Notes: generated by a model from the letters alone, not told the origin. Positions 37,301 through 47,042 are shown, counted from the stretch's first letter. The stretch: 63,020 bases of DNA from Gammaproteobacteria bacterium (GCA_026197075.1 JAPHQV010000001.1:1-63020), one strand, 5' to 3'. Numbers and translations are program-made.

Positions 37301-39577
37301 ATGAAGTATCCGTCGTTGCGGCATCGCCGCCTGTTGCTTGCGGCCTTGATTCCTGCCCTCCTGCACGGTCCGGCGCAGGCCGAGCAGACCCGCCTCGGGG
37401 ACGTGGTGGTCACGGGCGCGGCGCTGGACGAGGAACTGAACCGCACGGCCGTGGAGGCGGAAGAGCTGCGGGCGCTGCGGCCGGTCACCAGCGACACGGC
37501 CAATCTGTTGAAGTACACCCCGGGAGTCAGCCTGTACGGTGCCGGTGGGGTGTCCAGCCTGCCGGTCATCCATGGCCTGGGCGATGATCGCCTGCGCGTC
37601 AAGGTGGACGGCATGGACCTGATCTCCGCCTGCGGCAACCATATGAATGCCCCCCTGTCCTACATTGATCCCAGCAGTGTGGAGCGCATTGAGGTATTCG
37701 CCGGCATTGCGCCGGTCAGTGCCGGCGGCGACAGCATCGGTGGCGCCATCCTGGTGGAATCCGCCGCGCCGGAGTTTGCCGCGCCCGGTGAGGGAACCTT
37801 GCAGAAGGGCGAGGTCGGCGCCTTCTACCGCAGCAATGGCAGCGCCCGTGGCGGCCATGTAGCGGCGACCCTGGCAAATGAATCCCTGAGCCTGAACTAT
37901 CGCGGCTCCACGGCGCAGGCCGACAACTACAAGGCCGGCGAGGACTTCAAGCCGGCGGGGCTGGCCGCGGCGGGCCGCGGCTGGCTGGATGGCGATGAAG
38001 TGGGCTCCACCATGTACAAATCCACCAACCAGTCCCTCAGCCTGGGGTTGCAGCGGGACATCCACCTGCTCGAGTTCAAGGTCGGGGTGCAGGACATCCC
38101 CTACCAGGGCTGGCCGAACCAGCGCATGGACATGACCCGCAACGACAGCACCCAGCTCAACCTGGACTACGAGGGGGACTACGACTGGGGCCTGCTGGAG
38201 GCGCGCGTTTACCAGGAGAAGACGCGCCATGCCATGCAGTTCCATGACGACAAGCTGTTCTGGTACGGCTCCAACAGCGGCGCGCCCTTCCCCGATGGGG
38301 AACCCTGCGTGCCCAGTGCCGGCATGAACGGCTGTGCCGCCGGCATGCCCATGGACACGGACGCCAGCAACCGCGGTGTCCGGGTGCAGGGCGAGATCCC
38401 GATATCCGAGCGGGACCTGGTGCGCATCGGCGCCGAAGCCCAGCAATATCGACTGGATGACTGGTGGGACCCGTCCGGGAAGGGCATGTGGCCCGATACC
38501 TTCTGGAACATCCGCGACGGCGAGCGTGATCGCCTGGCCCTGTTCGGCGAATGGGAGGCGCGCTGGAACCCCGCCTGGCTGACGCAGCTGGGTCTGCGTT
38601 ATGAGCGTGTGGAAATGGATACCGGCGAGGTGCAGGGCTACAACGCCACGTACCTGGCCGATGCCACGGCCTTCAACGCCGCCGATCGCGAAAAGACCGA
38701 TGACAACCTCGACCTGGCGGCCCTGGCGCGCTTCACACCGGCGGACACGCGCACCGTCGAGTTCGGTTATGGCCGCAAGTCCCGTTCGCCCAACCTGTAC
38801 GAACGCTATGCCTGGTCCACCGGCGGCATGGCCATGCGCATGGTCAACTGGGCCGGCGACGGCAACGGCTACGTGGGCAACCTGGATCTGGAACCGGAAG
38901 TCGCTCATACCTTGAGTACCAGTATTGCCTGGCATGATGCCAACCAGACGCAATGGGAGCTGAAGGTCGCGCCCTACTTTACCTATGTGGAGGACTACAT
39001 CGACGCGGAGCGCTGTTCCGGCGCCATGACGGGCGAATGCACCGCTACGAACCTGACACGCACCGATGGATTCGTCTACCTGCAGTTCGTCGACCAGTCG
39101 GCACGGCTGTACGGTGTTGATGTCTCCGGTCACATGCCCCTAGGGGAAAGCGCGGACTATGGACGCTTCACGGCCACCGGGCTGCTCAACTACGTGCGCG
39201 GCAAGAACGCCACCACCGATGACAATCTGTACAACATCATGCCCCTGAACGCGCGGCTGGCGGTGGTGCAGGAGGTGCGGGACTGGACCAATACCCTCGA
39301 GGTCGAGCTGGTGGATGCCAAGACGGATGTGTCCGCCGAGCGCAACGAAGTCGCGACCGGTGGTTATGGCCTGCTGCACCTGCGCAGCAGTTACGAATGG
39401 AAGCAGCTGCGGCTTGATCTCGGCATCGAGAACGTCCTCGACCGCTTCTACAACCCGCCCCTGGGCGGTGCCTACCTGGGGCAGGGCAAGACCATGTCCG
39501 GCACCGGCGTTCCCTGGGGTGTGCCGGTACCCGGCATGGGCCGCTCCTTCTATGCCGGAGTGACCGTTCAGTTCTAA
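37301..39577 (+). CDS. TonB-dependent copper receptor, OprC/NosA type
   Basis: 758 residues: signal peptide (MKYPSLRHRRLLLAALIPAL, ending PAQAE), TonB box region (RLGDVVVTGAALDEELN), plug domain (VTSDTANLLKYTPGVSLYGA to about residue 150) and a 22-strand barrel ending in Phe. The Cu-binding pattern described for OprC (CxxxM with HxM) is present as C111-GNH-M115 and H310-A-M312, which favours copper over siderophore uptake. NosA/OprC homologues supply copper for nitrous oxide reductase or oxidases. ATG 37301 follows GGGAG. It is monocistronic, closed by a long hairpin. Confidence 0.87.
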   Translation: MKYPSLRHRRLLLAALIPALLHGPAQAEQTRLGDVVVTGAALDEELNRTAVEAEELRALRPVTSDTANLLKYTPGVSLYGAGGVSSLPVIHGLGDDRLRVKVDGMDLISACGNHMNAPLSYIDPSSVERIEVFAGIAPVSAGGDSIGGAILVESAAPEFAAPGEGTLQKGEVGAFYRSNGSARGGHVAATLANESLSLNYRGSTAQADNYKAGEDFKPAGLAAAGRGWLDGDEVGSTMYKSTNQSLSLGLQRDIHLLEFKVGVQDIPYQGWPNQRMDMTRNDSTQLNLDYEGDYDWGLLEARVYQEKTRHAMQFHDDKLFWYGSNSGAPFPDGEPCVPSAGMNGCAAGMPMDTDASNRGVRVQGEIPISERDLVRIGAEAQQYRLDDWWDPSGKGMWPDTFWNIRDGERDRLALFGEWEARWNPAWLTQLGLRYERVEMDTGEVQGYNATYLADATAFNAADREKTDDNLDLAALARFTPADTRTVEFGYGRKSRSPNLYERYAWSTGGMAMRMVNWAGDGNGYVGNLDLEPEVAHTLSTSIAWHDANQTQWELKVAPYFTYVEDYIDAERCSGAMTGECTATNLTRTDGFVYLQFVDQSARLYGVDVSGHMPLGESADYGRFTATGLLNYVRGKNATTDDNLYNIMPLNARLAVVQEVRDWTNTLEVELVDAKTDVSAERNEVATGGYGLLHLRSSYEWKQLRLDLGIENVLDRFYNPPLGGAYLGQGKTMSGTGVPWGVPVPGMGRSFYAGVTVQF

Positions 39578-39584
39578 AAGCTCT

Positions 39585-39637
39585 AAAAGGGGTCGGTGAC
39601 AAATGAGTCCAGTTATCATTTGTCACCGACCCCTTTT
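39585..39637. terminator. 22-base perfect hairpin after the TonB receptor gene
   Basis: Arms 39585-39606 and 39616-39637 are perfect reverse complements (AAAAGGGGTCGGTGACAAAT..., loop GTCCAGTTA), ending in a T run. It lies 8 bases after the stop. It probably terminates transcription, though the arms are longer than ordinary terminators and resemble a dispersed GGGGTCGGTGACA repeat. Confidence 0.8.
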
Positions 39638-39663
39638 TCATTTTTCCGCAGGCCTGACGGGTT

Positions 39664-39690
39664 GATCAAAGGTTCCTTGCTTCTTTGATC
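39664..39690. promoter_or_regulatory. Inverted repeat upstream of archease-rtcB
   Basis: GATCAAAG-N11-CTTTGATC is a perfect 8-base inverted repeat 12 bases before the archease ATG. It may be an operator or an RNA hairpin controlling the RNA-repair operon. Confidence 0.45.
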
Positions 39691-39702
39691 TAGAATGGAC
39701 CC

Positions 39703-40134
39703 ATGAGGGAGAGGGCACTTCCGGACTGGGAACACTTCCCCCATGAGGCGGACATGGGGGTGCGCGGCTATGGTGCCACCCGCAACCAGGCCTTCGAACA
39801 GGCCGGCCTGGCCCTGATGCAGGTGATCCTCGACCCGGAACGCGTCGAGGAGCGGGAATCCATCGAATTCCAGTGCGAGGCCCCCGACGATGAACTGTTG
39901 CTGGTGGACTGGTTGAACGCCCTCATCTACGCCATGGCCACCCGGCATCTCCTGTTTCGGCGTTTCGAGGTGCGCGGCGAGGGGCACGGCATCCAGGCCC
40001 GGGCCTGGGGCGAAGCCATCGACCCGGCCCGTCACCGGCCGGCGGTGGAGGTGAAGGGGGCGACCTATACTGAACTGTATGTGGGTCGGGAGGCGGACGG
40101 CCGCTGGCGTGCCCAGTGTGTGGTGGATGTGTGA
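39703..40134 (+). CDS. Archease, RtcB-activating protein
   Basis: 143 residues of the archease family, small metal-binding proteins that speed guanylylation and turnover of the RNA ligase RtcB. Family features: HFPHEADMGVRGYGATRNQA at the N-terminus with the acidic metal site, LLLVDWLNALIYAMATRHLL in the middle and EVKGATYTELYV near the end. It is 10 bases upstream of rtcB, so the two form an operon. Confidence 0.93.
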   Translation: MRERALPDWEHFPHEADMGVRGYGATRNQAFEQAGLALMQVILDPERVEERESIEFQCEAPDDELLLVDWLNALIYAMATRHLLFRRFEVRGEGHGIQARAWGEAIDPARHRPAVEVKGATYTELYVGREADGRWRAQCVVDV

Positions 40135-40144
40135 GGGGTGAGAC

Positions 40145-41575
40145 ATGGACCTGTCGCTGCTGGAACGCCGGACCGACCATGAATGGCATATCGCGCCCAG
40201 CGGCGCCATGCGCGTGCCGGGCATCCTCTATGCCAGCCAGGCCCTGGTGGAGGCCATGGACCACAAGGTCTACCAGCAGGTGTGCAACGTGGCGACCCTG
40301 CCCGGCATCGTGCAGGCCTCCTACGCCATGCCCGATGCCCACTGGGGTTATGGCTTTCCCATTGGCGGCGTGGCGGCCTTCGACGCGGAGGCGGGCGGGG
40401 TGGTGTCCGCTGGCGGAGTGGGTTTCGACATCTCCTGTGGTGTGCGCACCCTGCACACCGGGCTGACGCCGGGCGATCTCGAAGCGGTGAAACAGCGGCT
40501 GGCCGATCGCCTCTACCAGGACATCCCCGCCGGACTCGGCAGCACCGGCGCCATACGGCTCAACCATAAGGAAATGGATGCCATGCTGGCCGGCGGGGCG
40601 CGCTGGGCAGTAGAGCGCGGCTATGGCACGAAGGCCGACCTGGAACGCACGGAGGAAACCGGCTGCATGCCGGGCGCCGATCCCCGTGCCGTGTCCCGGA
40701 AGGCCAAGGACCGCCAGCGCGAGGAGGTGGGCACCCTGGGCTCCGGAAATCATTATCTCGAGGTGCAACGGGTGGAGGAGATCTTCGACGAAGAGGCCGC
40801 CCGGTCCTTCGGCCTGTGTCGCGACGAAATCCTGGTCAGTATCCACTGTGGCTCGCGTGGTCTCGGCCATCAGATCGGCACCGAGTTCCTGCGCCGCATG
40901 CTGGTGGCCGCCGGAGCACACGGCATTACATTGCCCGACCGGGAGCTTGCCTGCGCGCCGCTGCAGTCTGACCTGGGCCGGGAGTACCTCGGCGCCATGC
41001 GCGCCGGCATCAACTGCGCCCTGGCCAACCGCCAGGTGATCACCCATCTTGCCCGCCAGGCCTTTGCCGCTGTGCTGCCCCCGGCGGAGTTGCGCCTGCT
41101 CTACGATGTGTCCCATAACACCTGCAAGGAAGAGGTGCATGTGGTCGATGGCGTGAAAAAACGCCTGTTCGTGCACCGCAAGGGCGCCACCCGCGCCTTC
41201 GGCCCCGGCCATCCCGCCGTACCCGAGGCCCTGCGCGCCGCCGGCCAGCCGGTGCTGATCGGCGGCAGCATGGGTACGGCGTCCTACATCCTGGCGGGCA
41301 CCACGACAGGTATGGAGCAGTCATTCGCCTCCGCCTGCCACGGTGCCGGCCGCGCCATGAGCCGCCATGCGGCTTTTCGGCAATGGAAGGGCCGGCAGGT
41401 GATCGATGAACTGGCCGCGCGCGGCATCCTGGTGCGCAGTCCATCCTCGCGCGGGATCGCCGAGGAGGCACCCGGTGCCTACAAGGATGTGAGCGCAGTG
41501 GTGGACGCTGCCCACCAGGCCGGCCTGGCTCGCAAGGTGGCCAGGTTGTCGCCGGTGATTTGCATCAAGGGGTAG
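40145..41575 (+). CDS. rtcB: RNA-splicing ligase RtcB
   Basis: A GTP- and Mn-dependent ligase that joins 2',3'-cyclic phosphate to 5'-OH RNA ends, repairing tRNA and rRNA breaks such as those made by toxins. 476 residues. GGVGFDISCGVRTL (about residue 95) holds the metal cysteine; GSGNHYLEVQ, HCGSRGLGHQIG, DVSHNTCKEE, HRKGATRAF and GGSMGTASYIL are the further RtcB blocks. It is complete. No rtcA or rtcR is next to it, so it is not the sigma-54-controlled enterobacterial operon. RBS GAGGGGTGAG. Confidence 0.97.
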   Translation: MDLSLLERRTDHEWHIAPSGAMRVPGILYASQALVEAMDHKVYQQVCNVATLPGIVQASYAMPDAHWGYGFPIGGVAAFDAEAGGVVSAGGVGFDISCGVRTLHTGLTPGDLEAVKQRLADRLYQDIPAGLGSTGAIRLNHKEMDAMLAGGARWAVERGYGTKADLERTEETGCMPGADPRAVSRKAKDRQREEVGTLGSGNHYLEVQRVEEIFDEEAARSFGLCRDEILVSIHCGSRGLGHQIGTEFLRRMLVAAGAHGITLPDRELACAPLQSDLGREYLGAMRAGINCALANRQVITHLARQAFAAVLPPAELRLLYDVSHNTCKEEVHVVDGVKKRLFVHRKGATRAFGPGHPAVPEALRAAGQPVLIGGSMGTASYILAGTTTGMEQSFASACHGAGRAMSRHAAFRQWKGRQVIDELAARGILVRSPSSRGIAEEAPGAYKDVSAVVDAAHQAGLARKVARLSPVICIKG

Positions 41576-41600
41576 GGTTCCCTGCGTAAACCTCGTATCG

Positions 41601-41622
41601 TCATTCCGGCGCATGCCGGAAT
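41601..41622. repeat. REP-like palindrome, CATTCCGGC family
   Basis: CATTCCGGCGCATGCCGGAAT, nearly identical to 3358-3378, between rtcB and the methyltransferase gene. Confidence 0.75.
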
Positions 41623-41668
41623 CTGCTACCCTCGCGCACTGGTTTGAATGATAAAGGTGTGTGGCAGC

Positions 41669-42532
41669 ATGGCAGGCAAGGCAAAGAAATCCCGGCGCGA
41701 GCGCAAACAGGCTATTCAGGCCACGGTCAGTGGTGGCAAGTCCCGCGCTGCCGACCTGGCGGATCGCCATCGACTCTACGAGCTTTCGGTGCAGAACGTG
41801 GAGGGCGAATTCGAGTTCGTGGATGAAACCTACGAGAAGCTGCGGGGCCGCAAGGCCCGCATCCTGCGCGAGGATTTCTGCGGCACGGCGGCCATGGCCT
41901 GCGAGTGGGTGCGGCAACGGGAAGATAACCGCGCCTATGCCGTGGACCTGGATGGCGAAGTGCTGGGGTGGGGGCGCGAGCACAATGCCGGGGCCCTGGA
42001 CGGGAAGCAGGTGCAGCGGGTGGAGCTGATCCAGGACAATGTCCTGACCGCGAGCACCCCACCCGCGGACATCATCCTGGCCATGAACTTCAGCTACATG
42101 ATTTTCGAAACCCGCGACAGCCTGCGCGCGTATTTCGCCAAGGCGCGTGAGAACCTGGCGGACGATGGCGTGTTATTCCTCGATGCCTTTGGCGGCTATG
42201 ATGCCTACAAGACCATGAAGGAACGCACCAAGCACGACGACTTCACCTACATATGGGAACAGGCCAGCTACAACCCCATCAACGGCCACATGGTGTGCTA
42301 CATCCATTTCGGATTTCCCGATAAATCCAAGATGAAGCGGGCCTTCACCTACGAATGGCGCCTGTGGACCCTGCCGGAATTACAGGAATTGCTCAAGGAA
42401 GCGGGTTTCTCGAAAGTGAACGTCTACTGGCAGGGCTGGGACGAGGACGATGAGCCCGATGGCGATTTCCAGCCGGCCACAGAGGCCGATGCCGATCCGG
42501 GCTGGGTGTGCTTTCTTTCCGCAGAGAAGTAA
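41669..42532 (+). CDS. Class I SAM-dependent methyltransferase
   Basis: 287 residues. A basic N-terminus (MAGKAKKSRRERKQAIQA) precedes a Rossmann methyltransferase: ILREDFCGTAAMACEWVR (motif I, about residues 62-80), AVDLDGEVL (motif II), DIILAMNFSYMIF (motif IV) and GVLFLDAFGGYDAY. The substrate is unknown; the basic tail suggests nucleic acid or ribosome contact. ATG 41669 is preferred over 41648 because AAGGTG precedes it, but this is not certain. Confidence 0.85.
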   Translation: MAGKAKKSRRERKQAIQATVSGGKSRAADLADRHRLYELSVQNVEGEFEFVDETYEKLRGRKARILREDFCGTAAMACEWVRQREDNRAYAVDLDGEVLGWGREHNAGALDGKQVQRVELIQDNVLTASTPPADIILAMNFSYMIFETRDSLRAYFAKARENLADDGVLFLDAFGGYDAYKTMKERTKHDDFTYIWEQASYNPINGHMVCYIHFGFPDKSKMKRAFTYEWRLWTLPELQELLKEAGFSKVNVYWQGWDEDDEPDGDFQPATEADADPGWVCFLSAEK

Positions 42533-42550
42533 TCAGACCCTGTGCGCGGC

Positions 42551-44953
42551 TCACTGCCGGGCGACGACCTGTTGCGGTATCGGAGTGAATGCGCTTGTTT
42601 GTGCTTCCAGGGTTGCCAGTGCCTGCCGCAACGGTGTGGGCTGGTGGATGCCGTAACCCTGGCCGAAATCCACACCGAGCCGGCGCAGCAGCACGGCGGT
42701 GCGTCGATCTTCCACGTATTCCGCCACGGTCTGGATGCCCATTACATGGCCCACGCGGTTGATGGCCTCCACCAGGGCCAGGTTGGTCGCGTTCCCGCGG
42801 ATATCGCGTACGAAGTCGCCATCCATCTTCACCAGGTCCACGGGCAGGTTCTTCAGGTAGGAGAAGGAGCTCACGCCACTGCCGAAATCATCCAACGCGA
42901 TGCGACAGCCACGGTCCTTGAGGCGGGTGATCACTTCGATGGCGCGCCCCAGGTTGGCAATGGCCGAGGTTTCGGTGATTTCGAAGCACAACCAGCCCGG
43001 GTCGATATTCAGTTCCACCAGCTCATTGAGGACAAAATCCAGGAACTGTTCGTCGCACAAGGATTGAGCGGACAGGTTGATGGATACCCAGTCACCGGCT
43101 TGCAGGAATGTGGCACGTTGGCTGGCGAGCACCTGCAGGGTATTGCGAATCACCCAGCGGTCGACTTGCCCCATGAGGTTGTAGCGTTCCGCCGCGGGAA
43201 TGAAAGACATGGGTGGGACCAGCTTGCCTTCCGGATCGAGCATGCGCACCAGGATCTCGCCGCAGCGCGCGCGGTGACCGCGTTGCAATGGCGCGATGGC
43301 CTGGTAGTAAAGGGTAAAGCGACCCTCTTCCAGGGCGCTGTTGATATGGTGTACCCACTGCATCTCCCCATGTCGGCGGGCGATGTCGGCATCGTCGGGA
43401 CGGTAGAGGTGGATGCGGTTGCGGCCCGCCTCCTTGGCCAGGTAGCAGGCACTGTCGGCGGTGCTGAACAGCTCCTGCAGGTTACCGGAGGCACGGTCGA
43501 TGGGCACCACGCCCATGGAAAAACGGGTGGCGAAACGCTTGTCTTCCCAGATAAAGGGCATGTCCTGCATTTCCTCGCGGATGCGTTCCACCATGCGCAG
43601 GGTGCCCTCGGCGTCGTTGTTGCGGATCAGGATGGCGAATTCGTCGCCACCCAGCCGCGCCACCGTGTCTTCTTCGCGCAGGCGGCTGGATAGCGCGCCG
43701 GCCACCCGTTTCAGTTGTTCATCACCGGCCAGGTGTCCACAGGTGTCGTTGATGACCTTGAACTGGTCCATGTCGATGAAACACAGCCAGGATTCCCTGC
43801 CATGGCGCTGGGCATCCTCCAGGGCGCGGCTGACCCGGGCCTCGAATTCGCGCCGGTTGAGCAGGCCGGTGAGTTCATCGTGGCAGGCCTGGTAGGACAA
43901 CTGGCTGGCCAGGCTGCGCATCTGGGTGACATCGCGGAACACCAGGATGGCGCCCAGCTGCCGGTGATCCCGGTCATGGATGGGGGATGCCGTATATTCC
44001 ACCGCCAGGTCATTGCCGTCGTCACGATGCAGAATGGCCTTGTCATCGGAGGTAACCAGGCCACTGCGGCGCAACACCTGCTCCATCGGGTCCAGCAGGC
44101 TGGCAGGTTTTCCTTCCGGTGACAGATGCAGCACCTCGGCCACGGGCTTGCCCAGGACCTGCTCCGCATGGCGGCCCAGCAGGGAGGCCGCGGCGGCGTT
44201 CAGTTCCTCCACTTCACCTTTCAGGTTGGTACAGATCACCCCTTCCCCGATGGAGTGCAGGGTGACCTGGGCGTGCTCCTTGGCATTGAACAGCCGGCGC
44301 TCGGAGTCCAGGGCCTGGCGCTGCACATACCGGGCGATGAACAGGGTTACCAGGATAAAACCCGCCGCCAGACCCAGCATCAGGGCCAGGGTACGGTCGA
44401 ACTCGGCACGGGTTTCCTCGGCGGCGATACGGGCCAGATCCTTCTGGTAATCCGCCAGTTCGGTGAGCACGGTAAAGGTGCGGTCCTGTCCGGGCATGAT
44501 CTCTTCCATCAGGGCGCGGCGTGCCTCTTTGCGGTCACCGGTGCTGATATGGCGGGCCACCTCCCGCTGGGACGGGGCCACCTGCGCCGTCAGTGCCTGC
44601 TGCAGATCCAGTAACCGTCGTTCGACGGGACTCAGGGGCAGTTGCAGGATGTTCTCGCGGGCGGCCACGAACTGGCTGCCATAGGCGTTGAACTGCATCC
44701 ATTCCTCATCCTGATCGAAGGGATCGTCCAGCAGTAGCATGCGGTAGAGGTTGATGGTGCGCTCACGGGCCGAGTAGCGCATCTCGGATACCAGTTCGAT
44801 CTTGAGGTTATTGATATGGACGAGCTGATCCAGCCGCTGTTGGCTGTTATCCACCATGCGCACGCCGATGAGAAACAGGGCCACCATCAATACCACCACC
44901 AGGCTGAAGCCCAGGGCCACGACGTTTTTGGTGTTGGTGAGCGGTAATTTCAT
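42551..44953 (-). CDS. Membrane GGDEF-EAL protein with PAS domain (c-di-GMP turnover)
   Basis: 800 residues: transmembrane helix (about 9-31), a periplasmic four-helix region to about 190, a second helix (AGFILVTLFIARYV), a PAS domain (about 220-350), GGDEF (about 355-520) and EAL (about 530-785). The GGDEF site is intact (RLGGDEFAIL) with an I-site RxxD five residues before. EAL keeps the catalytic residues (FEITETSA, ALDDFGSG, VKMDGDF, QGYG), but the signature reads EIL. Both synthesis and hydrolysis of c-di-GMP are possible. Last of a three-gene operon, 6 bases after the previous stop. Confidence 0.92.
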   Translation of the reverse strand: MKLPLTNTKNVVALGFSLVVVLMVALFLIGVRMVDNSQQRLDQLVHINNLKIELVSEMRYSARERTINLYRMLLLDDPFDQDEEWMQFNAYGSQFVAARENILQLPLSPVERRLLDLQQALTAQVAPSQREVARHISTGDRKEARRALMEEIMPGQDRTFTVLTELADYQKDLARIAAEETRAEFDRTLALMLGLAAGFILVTLFIARYVQRQALDSERRLFNAKEHAQVTLHSIGEGVICTNLKGEVEELNAAAASLLGRHAEQVLGKPVAEVLHLSPEGKPASLLDPMEQVLRRSGLVTSDDKAILHRDDGNDLAVEYTASPIHDRDHRQLGAILVFRDVTQMRSLASQLSYQACHDELTGLLNRREFEARVSRALEDAQRHGRESWLCFIDMDQFKVINDTCGHLAGDEQLKRVAGALSSRLREEDTVARLGGDEFAILIRNNDAEGTLRMVERIREEMQDMPFIWEDKRFATRFSMGVVPIDRASGNLQELFSTADSACYLAKEAGRNRIHLYRPDDADIARRHGEMQWVHHINSALEEGRFTLYYQAIAPLQRGHRARCGEILVRMLDPEGKLVPPMSFIPAAERYNLMGQVDRWVIRNTLQVLASQRATFLQAGDWVSINLSAQSLCDEQFLDFVLNELVELNIDPGWLCFEITETSAIANLGRAIEVITRLKDRGCRIALDDFGSGVSSFSYLKNLPVDLVKMDGDFVRDIRGNATNLALVEAINRVGHVMGIQTVAEYVEDRRTAVLLRRLGVDFGQGYGIHQPTPLRQALATLEAQTSAFTPIPQQVVARQ

Positions 44954-44959
44954 GAGGGC

Positions 44960-46147
44960 TCAGCTGGATCGTTGCAGGCTGGTGTAGCACTGGCTCTGAT
45001 CGCGACCGCAGGCCTTTCCGTAATACAAAGCCTGGTCCGCCTGGCGCAGCAGGTGTTCCAGGCGGTCCGCCTGACCCGCCATCTCGGCATCGAGGGTGGC
45101 GATTCCAATGGAGGCGGTAATGCGCAAGTGCTGCTCACCGGCATTCAGTTGTAATGCGCGCAGTGAATCCAGGATGCGCGTGGCCATTTGCCGGGCACCG
45201 TCTTCGTCCGTGTTGGCCAGGGCCAGTACGAATTCCTCGCCGCCGAAGCGGGCCAGGATGTCGCCGTCACGGATCTGTGCCTTGAGCATCGCGGCGGTGA
45301 TCTGCAGCACCCGGTCGCCCATGTCATGACCATGGGAATCGTTGATGATTTTGAAATGGTCCAGGTCGATCATCAGCAGGCTGAAGGCATGGCCGTGGCG
45401 TGTCGCCAGGGCCAGGGCACTGGCGGCCTCGGCGAAAAAGAAGCGACGATTGTGCAGTCCGGTCAATTCATCGACGATCGATAACTGGTGGTAGCGACGC
45501 TTGAGTTCTTCCGCTTCATCCAGGGCCTGTTCCAGTTCCCGGGTGCGTCTGCGGATCTCCTCCTCCATGCGGTGGTAATAGCGCCAGTTGGCCAGAATCT
45601 GGGCGAGAAAGCCGGCGAATACCTGGAGGAGGCGTTCGTGTCCTTCGTGAAAAAAGCGGGTGTGGGGATGGGATACATTCACCACGCCAAGCACCCGGCC
45701 GTTGAGGCAGACCGGAACGCAGATCAGGGAGCCGATATTCCCGGAGGTGAATTGCTTGTCCGGTGGCAGGAAGCGACTCTCCACAGGACAGTCGCGGCAG
45801 TGCTGCAAACGCCCCGTCTCCGCCGCCATGCCGATGATGCCCTGGCCGAGACGAAAGACCATGGGTTTGCGCCCGGCTTCCTCGCGCAAAGAGGTGGGCT
45901 CCAGCAGGTCTTGCCAGTCCAGTCCGCTGGCGCACACCAGTTCCTCGTCCTTGAGCAGGAAGATGGAACAGCGTTCCAGGTCATGATTTTCCATCAATAC
46001 CCGCATCGCCCCGCGCAGCAGGCTGGTTTCATCGGCCTGCTGCAAGGACAGGGAGGACAGGCCGCGCAGGGCGGACAGGTCGTTCACCAGGCGCATGAAA
46101 CGCTGGCTCAGCTCCTGGTAGGCTTCAACGAAGGGTGTGCTGTCCAT
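44960..46147 (-). CDS. GAF-GGDEF diguanylate cyclase
   Basis: 395 residues, soluble. A GAF sensor fills about residues 25-190 (RCSIFLLKDEELVCASG, LICVPVCLNGRVLGVVNV, with HCRDCPVESRF cysteines), then a coiled coil (EEEIRRRTRELEQALDEAEE) and a GGDEF domain with active-site GGEEF (ARFGGEEFVLAL) and an RDGD I-site. It should make c-di-GMP. ATG 46147 lies 1 base after the HDOD gene's stop. Confidence 0.93.
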   Translation of the reverse strand: MDSTPFVEAYQELSQRFMRLVNDLSALRGLSSLSLQQADETSLLRGAMRVLMENHDLERCSIFLLKDEELVCASGLDWQDLLEPTSLREEAGRKPMVFRLGQGIIGMAAETGRLQHCRDCPVESRFLPPDKQFTSGNIGSLICVPVCLNGRVLGVVNVSHPHTRFFHEGHERLLQVFAGFLAQILANWRYYHRMEEEIRRRTRELEQALDEAEELKRRYHQLSIVDELTGLHNRRFFFAEAASALALATRHGHAFSLLMIDLDHFKIINDSHGHDMGDRVLQITAAMLKAQIRDGDILARFGGEEFVLALANTDEDGARQMATRILDSLRALQLNAGEQHLRITASIGIATLDAEMAGQADRLEHLLRQADQALYYGKACGRDQSQCYTSLQRSS

Positions 46148-46148
46148 T

Positions 46149-47042
46149 CTATGCTCCCCTTCCCGCGAGGGTGCGCGCCAGGGAGTGGGTTTGTTCCCCT
46201 TTGCTGCGCAAGCGTTCCAGCGCGGCAGCCACGGCATTCTCAGGCAACTCCAGCACGTTATGGCTGGTGATCAGATCCGGTATGGCATCGGATTCCATGG
46301 TGCAGTACTCCTTGCGTACCAGGTGGCTGCAATACCCGATCAGGCACACCGCGCGCCAGCTCTCGCCACGATACTGGTGGTCATGATGGTGACTGATGAC
46401 ATGCAGAATCCTTTCCGGCAGATGCCACTTGTGACCGAGGATCACTCCGGCCTCGCTGGCGCGCAGGCCGATGAGGTTCTGCTGCAATGCATCCACTGGT
46501 GTGGTCGGGCTGGCCTCGGTCTGACGCAGTACTTCACAGACCTGCTTGGGAAAACAGTGAGCCAGTACCAGGTCGCCAAGATTGTGCAGCAGGCCGCCGA
46601 GGAACAGATACTCGTTTGCACCGGGTTCCAGTTGCGCCTGTGAGGCGAGCTGGCTGGCCAGGGTCGATGTGAGCATGGCCAGGCACCAGTAGTGGTCGAG
46701 CCGAAAGGCGGGACAGGCGCGGGTGTCGAAGGGGGCGCTGAGGGCGATACCCAGGGACAGGCTTTTCACCAGGTTCAGCCCCAGCACCCGGATGATGGCG
46801 GTGGAGAGGTCGTAGATCGGTTCGCGCTGGCTGAAATAGGCGGAGTTCGCCACCCCGATCAGGCGGGCCGTCAGGCCCGGGTCCTGCTCGATGATCCGGC
46901 ACAGACGGTTGATATCGATCTCTTCCCGGTTCAGCTCCAGCAACAGTTCCCGGGCCACGGTCGCGAGCGGCGGCAGATGCGGCAGTTCCTGGATGCGGGC
47001 GCGCGGGTTGTCCGGATTTCCAGATTCGGGTTTGGTGCTCAT
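46149..47042 (-). CDS. HDOD domain protein
   Basis: 297 residues with an HDOD domain (LPHLPPLATVARELLLELNR, then DPGLTARLIGVANSAYF and FLGGLLHNLGDLVLA), a degenerate HD-hydrolase fold used in signalling and motility control. The metal-binding HD pair is replaced by HN (LLHNLGD), usual for HDOD. ATG 47042 follows GGAGG. First gene of the operon HDOD, GAF-GGDEF, GGDEF-EAL. Confidence 0.9.
   Translation of the reverse strand: MSTKPESGNPDNPRARIQELPHLPPLATVARELLLELNREEIDINRLCRIIEQDPGLTARLIGVANSAYFSQREPIYDLSTAIIRVLGLNLVKSLSLGIALSAPFDTRACPAFRLDHYWCLAMLTSTLASQLASQAQLEPGANEYLFLGGLLHNLGDLVLAHCFPKQVCEVLRQTEASPTTPVDALQQNLIGLRASEAGVILGHKWHLPERILHVISHHHDHQYRGESWRAVCLIGYCSHLVRKEYCTMESDAIPDLITSHNVLELPENAVAAALERLRSKGEQTHSLARTLAGRGA

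Noticed and set aside
37277-39133. 618-codon minus-strand frame
   Set aside because: Antisense shadow of the TonB receptor gene.
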